Assembly: GCA_032718475.1 (NCBI GenBank)
Contig: JAUCBJ010002262.1
Location: forward strand, 1 to 35,898
DNA: 35,898 bases
Source of the DNA: Nemertoderma westbladi
Taxonomy: Eukaryota > Xenacoelomorpha > Nemertodermatida > Nemertodermatidae
Reading direction: 5' to 3'
Made by a program: the position numbers and the translations under genes. The notes under the pieces are model-generated. The model was given only the letters and a program-made list of their open reading frames with translations, searched no databases and was not told where the DNA came from. How positions within the stretch are numbered: position 1 is the stretch's first letter; every line of letters begins with the position of its first letter. Shown here one piece after another: positions 10,850-19,428 of this stretch.

Positions 10850-11131
10850 GGTCTATCAGGCACTTATGACCACTGGGTCCAGTAAGAGTCCACAGCTTTC
10901 CAGTCCGTTTCTTGAACTGTGTCCCAGCCGAAAATAATAAATTTCCAGAGATGAAATCCTGAAGATGGACTAAATTTCGTTTAACACTGTCGCTGTATAC
11001 CCATAGCGATGTTGTGGAGCATTGGAGACTGGCAATAAAGTCACCCAGGTAAGGCAATGCCCGCTCGCCTTGTTGCATTGGTGATCCATTGGTATATTAA
11101 CTGAGGCTCTGCTCTAGTGATTTGCCTCTAG

Positions 11132-11334
11132 TTTACAAATCGAAATCAGTACTTCACTTGAAAGCGCATTGGTTGATTGTATCATAATTGGAATCGCAAT
11201 ATTTATGTCAGCACCTAGTCTCATTTACAATTACAATTTTCTATTCTGCTTTATTATGGAATAAGATTCAAGTTGGATGCAGTGCACTTATCTATGGCAA
11301 ACTCATGACATTAGATGCAGGAGGAATCGGAGGA
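11132..11334 (+). pseudogene. Partial copy of ABCC exon 2 sequence
   Basis: About 200 bp closely match 11746-11943 of the ABCC gene: TTTACAAATCGAAA, CAGTACTTCACTTGAAAGCG, TTGGATGCAGTGCACTTATC and ATTAGATGCAGGAGGAATC. A one-base frame change before the TTATTATGGAATAAGATT segment breaks the frame, so it is not a functional alternative exon. It begins just after a CTCTAG that looks like a splice acceptor. It lies 0.6 kb upstream of the true sequence and runs directly into the 43-bp satellite, so the two probably arose together. Confidence 0.88.
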
Positions 11335-11336
11335 AT

Positions 11337-11553
11337 TAGTTAAGGCCCTAATTTATTACATAACATTGTTGATTCTTATTAGTTACGGGCCTTATTTATT
11401 ACATAACATTATTGATTTTTATTAGTTACGGCCCTAACTTATTACAACAACATTATTGACTTTATTAGTTACGGGCCTTATTTATTACATAACATTATTG
11501 ATTTTTATTATTTACAGCCCTAATTTATTACATAACATTATTGATTTTTATTA
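11337..11553. repeat. 43-bp tandem repeat, 5 units
   Basis: The unit begins TAGTTACGGGCC and continues TTATTTATTACATAACATTA then TTGATTTTTAT. Units 1, 3 and 5 carry a GCCCTAA version and units 2 and 4 a GGGCCTTA version, so the array grew as an 86-bp dimer. It ends about 40 bp before the splice acceptor of ABCC exon 2. Confidence 0.92.
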
Positions 11554-11591
11554 GTTTTACTTAGATTAACCATTTTTTTTCTTCGTTCCAG

Positions 11592-14500
11592 AGTGAATGC
11601 GTAACAAGACGAACAAGAATTACTATTTTGGGATTATTGATAAGAGTTTATTTGAAAGAATACTTATTATGTGCTTTCTTGAATATCATTTATGAAATTT
11701 GCCTTATAATTAGATTAATATTTTTTCGACGTTTGATTGCGTACTATTTACAAATCGAAAGCAGTACTTCACTTGAAAGCGCATTGGTTGATTGTCTCAT
11801 AATTGGAATCGCATCTTTTATATCAGTACTGGCATTTACAAATTCGAATTTCTATTCTTTTCTATTATGGAATAAGATTAAAGTTGGATGCAGTGCACTT
11901 ATCTATGGCAAACTCCTGACATTAGATGCAGGAGGAATCCAAAGTACGACAATCGGCCAGATAACTAACCTGTTGTCATCTGATGTTGGACGATTTGAGA
12001 TAATGGCGATCTATGGAAGCTATTTAGTCTCAACCCCTATTGTTATAATTCTATGGTTCCCATTGATGTATTACTATATTGAGTGGTGTGGTATTTTTGG
12101 ATTATTTCTCTCAATTTTAGTTATTCCATTGAGTTTAGGGTTGTCAGAAATATTTAGCAGATTACGTGTTAAAGCTGCAGCATTAACTGATCGAAGAATA
12201 ACATTGTTGAGTGAAATATTGGTTGGAATGAAAGCAATAAAAGCATATGGTTGGGAGGAATTATTTGAAGAAGCTATAAAAATGGCTCGAAGCAAAGAAT
12301 TTTTACAAATAAGTAAGATCATGTATTGCCATTCGTTCTACACTGTAAACTACTTTGCCTATGTCAATATTGTAACATTTTTTGTTTTTGTATTATATTC
12401 AGCACTGGAATTTAAATTAAATATTATAACTGTACTAACCGCTAACATTATGTTCTCTACTTTAATCGTAAATGTCATGCTATTTGCTTTAGCCTTACGT
12501 GAATGTGGTGAACTTAAGAGTGTTATTCAAAGAATAGATAAATTTCTTGGTTTCAAGTATAATTATTTAATTGATGTGGAATGGTTAGAAAGTAGTAAAA
12601 AAGATAAAATCATGTTAGATCCTAAAGATATTTTTCTATCTGTTGATAATATTTCTGGGAGATGGGCAAACAACACCCCATATGTGATACATCATCTATC
12701 ATTTAAAGCACATTTTGGGGAGATTGTTTACGTAATAGGACCAGTTGGTTCTGGAAAGTCTAGTCTACTGCAGGCAATATTAGGAGAGTTGCCTATAGAA
12801 ACTGGATCTATAAATAAGAATGGGAAGATGGCCTATGTGTCGCAAACACCATTCATATTCTCGGGAACTATACGGGACAATATCCTACTGGGCCAAACAT
12901 TTGAGGCAAAATGGTTTAACGAGGTTATCGAACTTAGCTGTTTAACAATGGATCTATTAAATTTTAAAGATGGGGATAATACTTTAGTTGGAGAAAAAGG
13001 TATTTCATTATCTGGTGGCCAAAAAGCTCGTATTGCTTTAGCGAGAGCGGTTTATTCTAGAGCAAATATATATCTTATGGATGATCCTCTTTCAGCTGTG
13101 GACAGACGAGTGGCCAATAACTTAGTAGATAACTGTTTGAAGCACTGCCAATCAAGGGGTATTGTAATTATCGTTACCCACCTACTGCAAATTATCCCTT
13201 CAAATTCAAGAATTGTATCTCTTTATGATAATGATGTCTATAAATCGCTAAACATGGAGTTCTCATCACAAACTTATAACGCCACAAAAATAAGTTTATC
13301 TCGAACTTATGAAATTGAAATGATCGAAGGTGATAAATTCGATATTATGAAAGATTCTGTTAGTGATTCGTTCATGGAAAGAACAAATGATTCCGGATGG
13401 ATACCTACTCTGGTCTTTATTATGGCTGGTTTATCTGGACCGCGTCTTATAGTTTTAACATTATCTTTACTATTTTTATTGATGCATTTAACATTATCAG
13501 ATTATTGGTTGGTAACTTGGGCTATGCAAGAATCTATAAATGACACACAAGATATTGAGTACAATGATGAAAATATTATTATGAAATTTATCGCTGAGAG
13601 CAATTGGAGTGGCATTGTACTTGGATATTCATACCTGGTTTTTTCATACTTAGTTTGCATAACTTTCAGTGTGTTTGCAGCATATACTATTGTTCTGGGC
13701 GCTTCTAACAATGTACATAGAAGAATTCTAAAAACAGTATTGCATGCACCAATGGCATTTTTTCATAATAATTCAGCAGGAGGTATATTGAACCGATTCT
13801 CGAAGGACTTGGGAATATTGGACAACATAATCGCGGACTCACTTGCATATATGTTGCAATATATATGTCGTTGTTTTCTTGTTATTTTACTTGCGGGGAT
13901 ATCTAATCCATGGACTTTGATGATATCAATTCCCACACTTATCGCTGTTATATGGATACGAAATTATATAATCAAAAGTCTTAAACAGGTGAAGTTTCTG
14001 GAAGGATCAGCAAGGAATCCAGTATATCAGCATGCCTCTGATACCATAGAAGGCCGAGTTGTAATAAAGGCATTCGGGATTCAGGCAATTTATTTGAAAC
14101 GTTTTCTCTACCACCTGGATAATCACACTGGATCATTGTTTATGGTTTATGGGCTCCAATCATTGCTTACTATCAGCGTTTCTATGTTTTATGCTGTTTT
14201 TACCATATTGTTTTTACTCATATCTTTGTATATGGATAGCTTTGTATCAAAAGAAGTATTAGGTATAGCAGTAACATATGTGTTTGGCTTTGTAAATTTT
14301 TTAGCATTTATTATGTTCGATTCGGCAGTGCTGGAACTGCATTTAACATCTGTTGAACGAGTTCTTGATTACACAAAACTAGACCAAGAGGCTGCATTCC
14401 ATATACCTAGTGTTCAACCTCGAATTACTTGGCCGAGTGCCGCAATTATTTCTTTCAAAGACGTCAAACTTACATACGGTGATAATGAGGTGTTGCATGG

Positions 14501-15203
14501 AATCAATTTTGTAACTCGGCCTTTTGAGAAAATAGGAATTGTAGGACGAACAGGAGCTGGTAAATCCTCATTGTTTACAGTATTGCTTCGCCTTGTAGAA
14601 CCTCAAGGAATAATAACCATAGATGATGTTGACATAACAGAAATTGGTTTACATGATTTACGGAAGTCAATAGCAGTCATTCCACAGGATCCCGTTCTGT
14701 TTCAAGGTACTTTGCGCTACAACTTAGATCCTTTCAATGAGTTTGGCAGTACAGAAATCATGAAAGCTCTAGAATGCGTTCAATTGAAAACATCACTAGA
14801 AATGAGAGCCCTTTCTAATTTGGGTTATGGCTCTATTAGCCCCTCTGACAAGAAAACAGACGTTTTGGATTTTGAAGTTGAAAACCGTGGCAGCAACCTC
14901 AGCGTTGGGGAGAAGGAGTTAGTTTGTTTAGCAAGAGCAATGTTACGAAACTGTAAAGTTGTGCTTATTGATGAGGCAACATCATCCATTGATCAGTTTA
15001 CAGATGGAATTATACAGAAGATAATTTCAAATAATTTCTCTAAAGCAACTGTGTTCACAATAGCCCACAGGATTAATACTATCGTGAACTGCGACAGGAT
15101 AATAGTGATGGGTGAAGGAAAGATTGTAGAATTTGAAGAACCAGAATGTTTACTTGAAGATAAGAACAGCTTCCTATATAACGTAGCTAATGAGGAACAC
15201 TAG
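11592..15203 (+). CDS. ABCC4/MRP4-like ABC transporter, exon 2 (TMD1-NBD1-TMD2-NBD2)
   Basis: ATP-driven exporter of organic anions at the plasma membrane, by family. The exon begins after a strong acceptor (T-rich tract, TTCGTTCCAG|AGTGAATGC) and is open to the stop at 15201-15203: 1203 residues, which with exon 1 gives about 1262 (human ABCC4 about 1325). TMD1 is residues ~75-390. NBD1 has Walker A GPVGSGKSS (~442), signature LSGGQKARIALARA (~532), Walker B YLMDDPLSAVD with Asp in place of the catalytic Glu as is usual in ABCC, and VTHLLQ. TMD2 is ~640-960. NBD2 has GRTGAGKSS (~1044), signature NLSVGEKELVCLARA (~1161), Walker B VVLIDEATSSID and IAHR. NBD2 carries roughly 14 extra residues before the signature. 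One 3.6-kb exon is unusual, since vertebrate ABCC genes have many introns. All catalytic motifs are intact. I cannot separate ABCC4 from other short ABCC members. Confidence 0.93.
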   Translation, partial: SECVTRRTRITILGLLIRVYLKEYLLCAFLNIIYEICLIIRLIFFRRLIAYYLQIESSTSLESALVDCLIIGIASFISVLAFTNSNFYSFLLWNKIKVGCSALIYGKLLTLDAGGIQSTTIGQITNLLSSDVGRFEIMAIYGSYLVSTPIVIILWFPLMYYYIEWCGIFGLFLSILVIPLSLGLSEIFSRLRVKAAALTDRRITLLSEILVGMKAIKAYGWEELFEEAIKMARSKEFLQISKIMYCHSFYTVNYFAYVNIVTFFVFVLYSALEFKLNIITVLTANIMFSTLIVNVMLFALALRECGELKSVIQRIDKFLGFKYNYLIDVEWLESSKKDKIMLDPKDIFLSVDNISGRWANNTPYVIHHLSFKAHFGEIVYVIGPVGSGKSSLLQAILGELPIETGSINKNGKMAYVSQTPFIFSGTIRDNILLGQTFEAKWFNEVIELSCLTMDLLNFKDGDNTLVGEKGISLSGGQKARIALARAVYSRANIYLMDDPLSAVDRRVANNLVDNCLKHCQSRGIVIIVTHLLQIIPSNSRIVSLYDNDVYKSLNMEFSSQTYNATKISLSRTYEIEMIEGDKFDIMKDSVSDSFMERTNDSGWIPTLVFIMAGLSGPRLIVLTLSLLFLLMHLTLSDYWLVTWAMQESINDTQDIEYNDENIIMKFIAESNWSGIVLGYSYLVFSYLVCITFSVFAAYTIVLGASNNVHRRILKTVLHAPMAFFHNNSAGGILNRFSKDLGILDNIIADSLAYMLQYICRCFLVILLAGISNPWTLMISIPTLIAVIWIRNYIIKSLKQVKFLEGSARNPVYQHASDTIEGRVVIKAFGIQAIYLKRFLYHLDNHTGSLFMVYGLQSLLTISVSMFYAVFTILFLLISLYMDSFVSKEVLGIAVTYVFGFVNFLAFIMFDSAVLELHLTSVERVLDYTKLDQEAAFHIPSVQPRITWPSAAIISFKDVKLTYGDNEVLHGINFVTRPFEKIGIVGRTGAGKSSLFTVLLRLVEPQGIITIDDVDITEIGLHDLRKSIAVIPQDPVLFQGTLRYNLDPFNEFGSTEIMKALECVQLKTSLEMRALSNLGYGSISPSDKKTDVLDFEVENRGSNLSVGEKELVCLARAMLRNCKVVLIDEATSSIDQFTDGIIQKIISNNFSKATVFTIAHRINTIVNCDRIIVMGEGKIVEFEEPECLLEDKNSFLYNVANEEH

Positions 15204-15340
15204 CAATCTAAAATACGAATCTCGAAAGTTCAAATGTTATGTGTTAAATGGTGCAGGGTAAAATAATAATAGCAACAAATATTGGATAAGTATTGTAGTT
15301 GAATGTTTGACAATTGAAAGTTAAAATTTTCGTTATTCAT

Positions 15341-15346
15341 AATAAA
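15341..15346 (+). terminator. Poly(A) signal of the ABCC gene
   Basis: AATAAA 138 bp after the stop codon, followed by a T-rich stretch at 15367-15377. It is the first canonical signal downstream. Confidence 0.6.
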
Positions 15347-15924
15347 TGTTTCTGAAACAAGATTTAATTTTTTTTTAATTAAACCGCATTTTCGAGGAAA
15401 ATGGATTCTTATAGTGCGGGTACACTCGAACCCACCACCTAGGCCTACATAGGTTTAGCGTAAGCTAAATTATGTTACGATCTAAAACTTTGTTGTTTAT
15501 TGTATCATGTACAATCTGTATCTTCGAATGACAAGTAATAATACGAATTATGCGCTAAAGCACAGAGATTCCAGATAACTGGGTTCTTGTGAAACTAAAC
15601 TAACTAATTACACAATGTTGCTAAATATTTGTTATTGTTGTAATGTTGCTATGCAACATTCTTAACAATTCCTTGTACTGTTAGCCTGGCTCGTTCCAGG
15701 GTTGCCACATGGCTCCCCCCGGCAAAGTGTATGTTCGCGCTTTTTAACTTCAATGACTTTTACTAACAAACAATTTGTGCAACTTCCGAATTCTTATTCA
15801 AATTTGGCCAGTAACATAAAAATATAAATCAAACTTGCGCGGCGTATGGGGAGTCTGGTAAATATTGGCAGGATAGACCACGTGAATCCAGGGTGTCGGT
15901 CGATTGATTCTCACAATATTATTC
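15347..15924. other. Intergenic, no recognised feature
   Basis: It holds a TAGGCCTACATAGG-type short palindrome near 15440 and a GGTTCGAG-like box B on the minus strand near 15430, which has no matching tRNA fold. No gene. Confidence 0.4.
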
Positions 15925-16055
15925 CAGAGCTTGTGCCGCAAGCTGAATGGTTAAGGCGTCAGACTTCCAACCCGGAGGTAACCAGTTCGATCCCACCTGG
16001 ACGTCATTGCCGACTTTGCAAAAGCTGTGCCCAACAAAAAGTTGTAATAATAATA
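15925..16055 (+). mobile_element. tRNA-derived SINE
   Basis: The head resembles a tRNA: box A AGCTGAATGGTTAAGG (15941-15956) and box B AACCAGTTCGATCCC (15980-15994). It is followed by a non-tRNA body, ACGTCATTGCCGACTTTGCA then AAAGCTGTGCCCAACA, and a TAATAATAAT tail (16044-16054). A second, deleted copy on the minus strand lies at 7709-7800 inside a LINE, which shows that it is dispersed. It is not a functional tRNA: the acceptor stem does not pair and it has a SINE body. Confidence 0.85.
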
Positions 16056-16649
16056 TTCGTGACACTAATACGGGCTTATAGGGAATGTACTATCAGTTCC
16101 CTTCGGGTTGTCATAATATAGTTCATATGATGCAATGCAATTAACCAGAAAGGCTACTAAGCTCACATGCACTCAGCAATACTGATGTGAAGAACAATCA
16201 ATTCGTGGTTATCCAATATTAATGCCCCCAAGTATCTTGATATAGTTATACAACATAAACAATAATTACATAAATTTCTATATAGCGGAAGCAGACGATC
16301 GGTCGGCCGGTAAGTATCGATTAATCAATGGTCTGGTGTCACATAGCACACTGACATGTAGTCAGCAGTCAGATGAGTCCGATATACAGTCAGCAATGCA
16401 GTCAGGTAATTTTAGCTGTAATATTTGGCGTTCTGCCTGATGGTACTATCTAAACACAGGAAAAATGTGTGTTCTGTGGAAATGCAACGCACAAACTGAC
16501 TGGTGCATCGTGGCAATCTCAGGCCTCCTTCCTCGTTGCCAGTCAACAACCAATAAGCACGCGCCATCTTGCATGATCCACCCCACAGTAAACAAAGAAA
16601 ATAAGAATTTAGAGAGTGAAAAGTACATTACATTGGCTTATGAGTTCAC
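16056..16649. other. Unassigned; possible remnant of the gypsy 3' LTR
   Basis: It lies just beyond the C-terminal end of the gypsy pol frame (which reads leftward), where a 3' LTR would be expected. No second copy exists in the window to confirm an LTR. Repeated CAGTCAGCA-like words occur at 16360-16410. No gene seen. Confidence 0.3.
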
Positions 16650-18022
16650 CAATGGATAAAACACAGCAGAAGTAGGGGACAGAGCTTGGCGGCAATTCAG
16701 ACCAGCCTTGAAAGACGCAAAAGCTTTTATAGGTTTCTGTAGCGATGACGCCTGTAACCCGTAATAGTTTGGCTCCCTTACTGTACGGCCAAAGCGCGAA
16801 AAGTGATTTAATCGGGCTGTTTGGGGTGTTTGAGATGGTTCCGATTTGTTTGGGGTTGGTGGAGGCTGTGATGCTACCGGTCATGGATGCTTTGGAGCTG
16901 CAGCTATCGGTTGTACACAATAGGCGATTTTGAGTCGGTCCACTGAGACGGAGTGTTTTTTGCCATTTATTTCTATGAGGAAATATTTGTCGCCAGCCTC
17001 TAACCCTCTGAATGGTCCAGTGTAGGGTCTTTCAAGTGGTCCGCGGTGTAAACGAACCCGGTCGAAGCTTAGTTTCTTCGGACATGTTTGGGTTGTTGTC
17101 CATGGAAGTTTACTGGCGGTGGAAGTATCGACTGTATTATTGATTGGAGGCAATGAAGAAACTCATCTGTCGGAGTGGCGTCACGAGAGCCGGGTTGAAG
17201 GAACTCGCCAGTAAGGCGAAGATATGTGCCATAGTCGAGATCAGCGGCTGAGCAGTTTCCATCATTGCGCCACGCAGTCCGCATTCCGAGGAGAACGAGT
17301 GGCAATTCATGCATCCATTGCGGGTTGATAAGGCGAGCTTTAAGAGCAGCCTTAAGCTGCCGGTGCATCCATTCGACCATTCCATTTGCATGTGGGTGAT
17401 ACACTGTAGTGGAGGAGGCAGAGATGCCGAGCAGTTTGTGTAGATTTGTCCAGAGTTTGGAGGTGAACTGGGTATACCACGGTCCGTGGTTAGATCATTG
17501 GGTATGCCAAGTCACCAGTGAAATTTCTTCAGAACATCGAGTTAAATGCTCGTAAAGAGGTATATGTAGCCCTCAGACACCGGAATGGGATCGACAAGGT
17601 CGAAGTGGATGCTGCCAAATCCACGGTAAGGCTGAGGTCGAGTGGCAAGACGTGCGTGTCCATGGCATGGCATTGTGTTTTTTACGCTTGGCATGGGTGG
17701 ATTTCTCGGCACCATTTTCTAATGTTTGATTTCATCTTGTGCCATACGAACTTAGATGATATTGCACGTTGAGTTGGATGGAGACCGGCATCTGTCAGAT
17801 TGTGAATGTCGTTGAACACTCGTTTAGTCCAAGTGACCAGGATGATGGGGTGATTGTTTCCAATGGAAACATCGCATAGGACTGAGTAGTCGCCGAAGGA
17901 TGTCTGTGAGGCAGAGACCAGAGATTGCTGTGCGATAGGCAGGCGGCGATGTCACCCGAGGAAGACTGGTCAGTTGTCTGCTGGCGGGAGTTAATTGTTT
18001 GAAGGTAAAACATTCTTAACAA
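16650..18022 (-). mobile_element. Ty3/gypsy retrotransposon pol remnant (integrase)
   Basis: On the minus strand, frames in order are: an HHCC-type zinc-binding region and linker (TWTKRVFNDIHNL, SSKFVWHKM, about 17840-17700); the core around YHPHANGMVEWMHRQLKAAL (17400-17340, family pattern YHPxANGMVExxHRxLK); then LVLLGMRTAWRND; and a C-terminal domain RGPLERPYTGPFRGLEAGDK ending in VDRLKIAY (about 17060-16930). The pieces lie in different frames with several stops, and the reverse transcriptase and protease are missing, so this is an old 5'-truncated fragment. Upstream limit about 18022 from loss of similarity; downstream limit uncertain. Confidence 0.85.
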
Positions 18023-18339
18023 TTAATAAAAGGAAGGGTAAGATATCTTTTGGTGCTGCTATAAGTGTAATATATTAATGCCAGATATTTCAACCCAAAA
18101 TTGTAAATACAATTACACAGGCCTTTGCCAATGGCTTTGGTAACTAATGAAACCTAACATCGATACCGGTACAGGTATCGATGCAGGTTTATAATTGGAT
18201 CTTTGCTTTGTACTCACCCGATGATACGTCGGTATAATATGATTAAACATTTTGTTTGATTTATGGAAATAAAAGGAATGAATTTGTATAAATAAATTTC
18301 CCATAAAATATTTGGTGCTGGAAGAATTGTTTTTGGTTA

Positions 18340-18545
18340 TCAAGTAATTATTTTAGGGAGACTGAATAATCGTTTTTGGGGTTGGATAATTGTTTTTGGG
18401 GATGATTTATTGTTTTTGAGAGATGAATAATTGTTTTTGGTGAGATAGATATTCAAAATTGGGGGATCTAAATTGGTGCCGCAAAAAAATATATTTGGTG
18501 CTAAATAATTTTTTTTGGTGTGAAATCATCTAATCTGGGGAGGCA
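18340..18545. repeat. Degenerate tandem repeat, unit about 25-30 bp
   Basis: Repeated GGATAATTGTTTTTGG-like words (TGAATAATCGTTTTTGGGG, GGATAATTGTTTTTGGGGAT, GAATAATTGTTTTTGGTGAG). The units are poorly conserved. Confidence 0.6.
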
Positions 18546-19034
18546 TTATACAGTATTACTAGTGGCGCTATTTTATCTAAAACATGCGTATTTTTAACAG
18601 CAGTAGGCCTACTACCGGTACAGTACCGCTAAAGGAATAAGCATCTGTAATAATTGTCAATACGATGGTATTTTTTATGAATTATCATTACAATGGTGTA
18701 TACAGATTGTCATGTGATACATTATTTTTACAAATTACATAATCCAAGCAATGTAGGCTAATTCTTATAATTACTGATGAATTGTCCAATTATTTCGATT
18801 AACAGAAAATCATAATTAAAATTAATATTTCTTTTTCATCGGGTTCCACAGGTATGCAATGCGGAATTCAGCGTCAGAGTGTCTTACTACAAAATCCATA
18901 TCAGTGATTATATCAAATCAAATTGTATTGAAATATTAAGGAGTTGAATTTCCGAAAATTTGCTGCTGCAACCGGGTCTCGGACACGGTAAATAATAGCA
19001 CAGCACCTGTGCTATTATTTACTGAGCTAAAGTG
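18546..19034. other. Intergenic upstream of the lectin receptor
   Basis: AT-rich, with short GGTAC/ACCGGTAC words. No gene or clear repeat. Confidence 0.4.
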
Positions 19035-19040
19035 ACGGAG

Positions 19041-19150
19041 TTTCTGCCACAAAAACAGTGGTAGAAAGACTTTCTGCCACTACAGTATATAAATAGTGGT
19101 AGAAAGACTTTCTGCAACTATAGAAACAGTGGTAGAAAGAAAGTGGTAGT
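19041..19150. promoter_or_regulatory. Three near-palindromic repeats upstream of the lectin receptor
   Basis: AGTGGTAGAAAGACTTTCTG followed by CCACT is nearly its own reverse complement. It occurs at 19057-19081, at 19095-19119 (CAACT variant) and as a shorter form at 19128-19150, with a half-site TTTCTGCCAC at 19041. The spacing is 33-38 bp start to start. They lie 110-200 bp upstream of the TATA box of the receptor gene. A binding-site array is my inference; a simple tandem repeat is possible. Confidence 0.55.
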
Positions 19151-19257
19151 AATTCTAGTGCGCGAAATCACTACTTTCTTGGACTGTTTTCTACAAAATT
19201 TAGTGAAAAAAGTGGATTTTTCAGAACAGTATTATTGGTATTGCCCGTTCTAGTATC

Positions 19258-19264
19258 TATAAAA
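19258..19264 (+). promoter_or_regulatory. TATA box of the lectin receptor gene
   Basis: TATAAAA, 165 bp before the start codon. This predicts transcription from about 19288 and a 5' UTR of about 140 nt without an intron, consistent with the single-exon gene. Confidence 0.5.
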
Positions 19265-19428
19265 CGTGGTGTTCTAGATCTTCTGTTATTGTATTAATTA
19301 TTTCGTTGATATTTACAAACAAATTGTTTTAGAACAAAACTTTTACTGACTTAGTGTTAATCGTTGAATCGTAGTTATCACTGACTCTATAGATCGACTG
19401 GAATTAAGAATAATTATTGGAAGTTTGT

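Larger units (their letters stand above)
7241..11090 (-). mobile_element. LINE copy E: long degraded element holding two younger insertions
   Basis: Read on the minus strand, the pieces come in ORF2 order. The endonuclease end lies at 11078-10839 (YLGDF near the start, ILISK/IDHILI at the end), then 10146-9990 (VAKVRLRLHA), then the linker with DDSRESNLAWKLINLLTG and a WKAHFEKLL-like stretch at about 9680-9520. RT motifs follow at 9130-8560: KKGNLTFYE, FIPIAAKQYN, GNQNGFHKGR, VDFFKA, YDGL...GVL.GDT, then VVDYVL. The palm continuation (FDDLEVL, equivalent to FADDLG) is at 7443-7250. Stops and frameshifts are scattered, so it is dead. The order is interrupted by copy D (10158-10838) and copy C (about 7446-8553), both described separately. 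Confidence 0.85.

Noticed and set aside
15941-16015. Possible functional tRNA gene
   Set aside because: Box A and B are present, but the stems do not pair and a SINE body and second dispersed copy follow.
16650-18022. Intact gypsy element
   Set aside because: Only integrase pieces in several frames; no reverse transcriptase, protease or paired LTRs.
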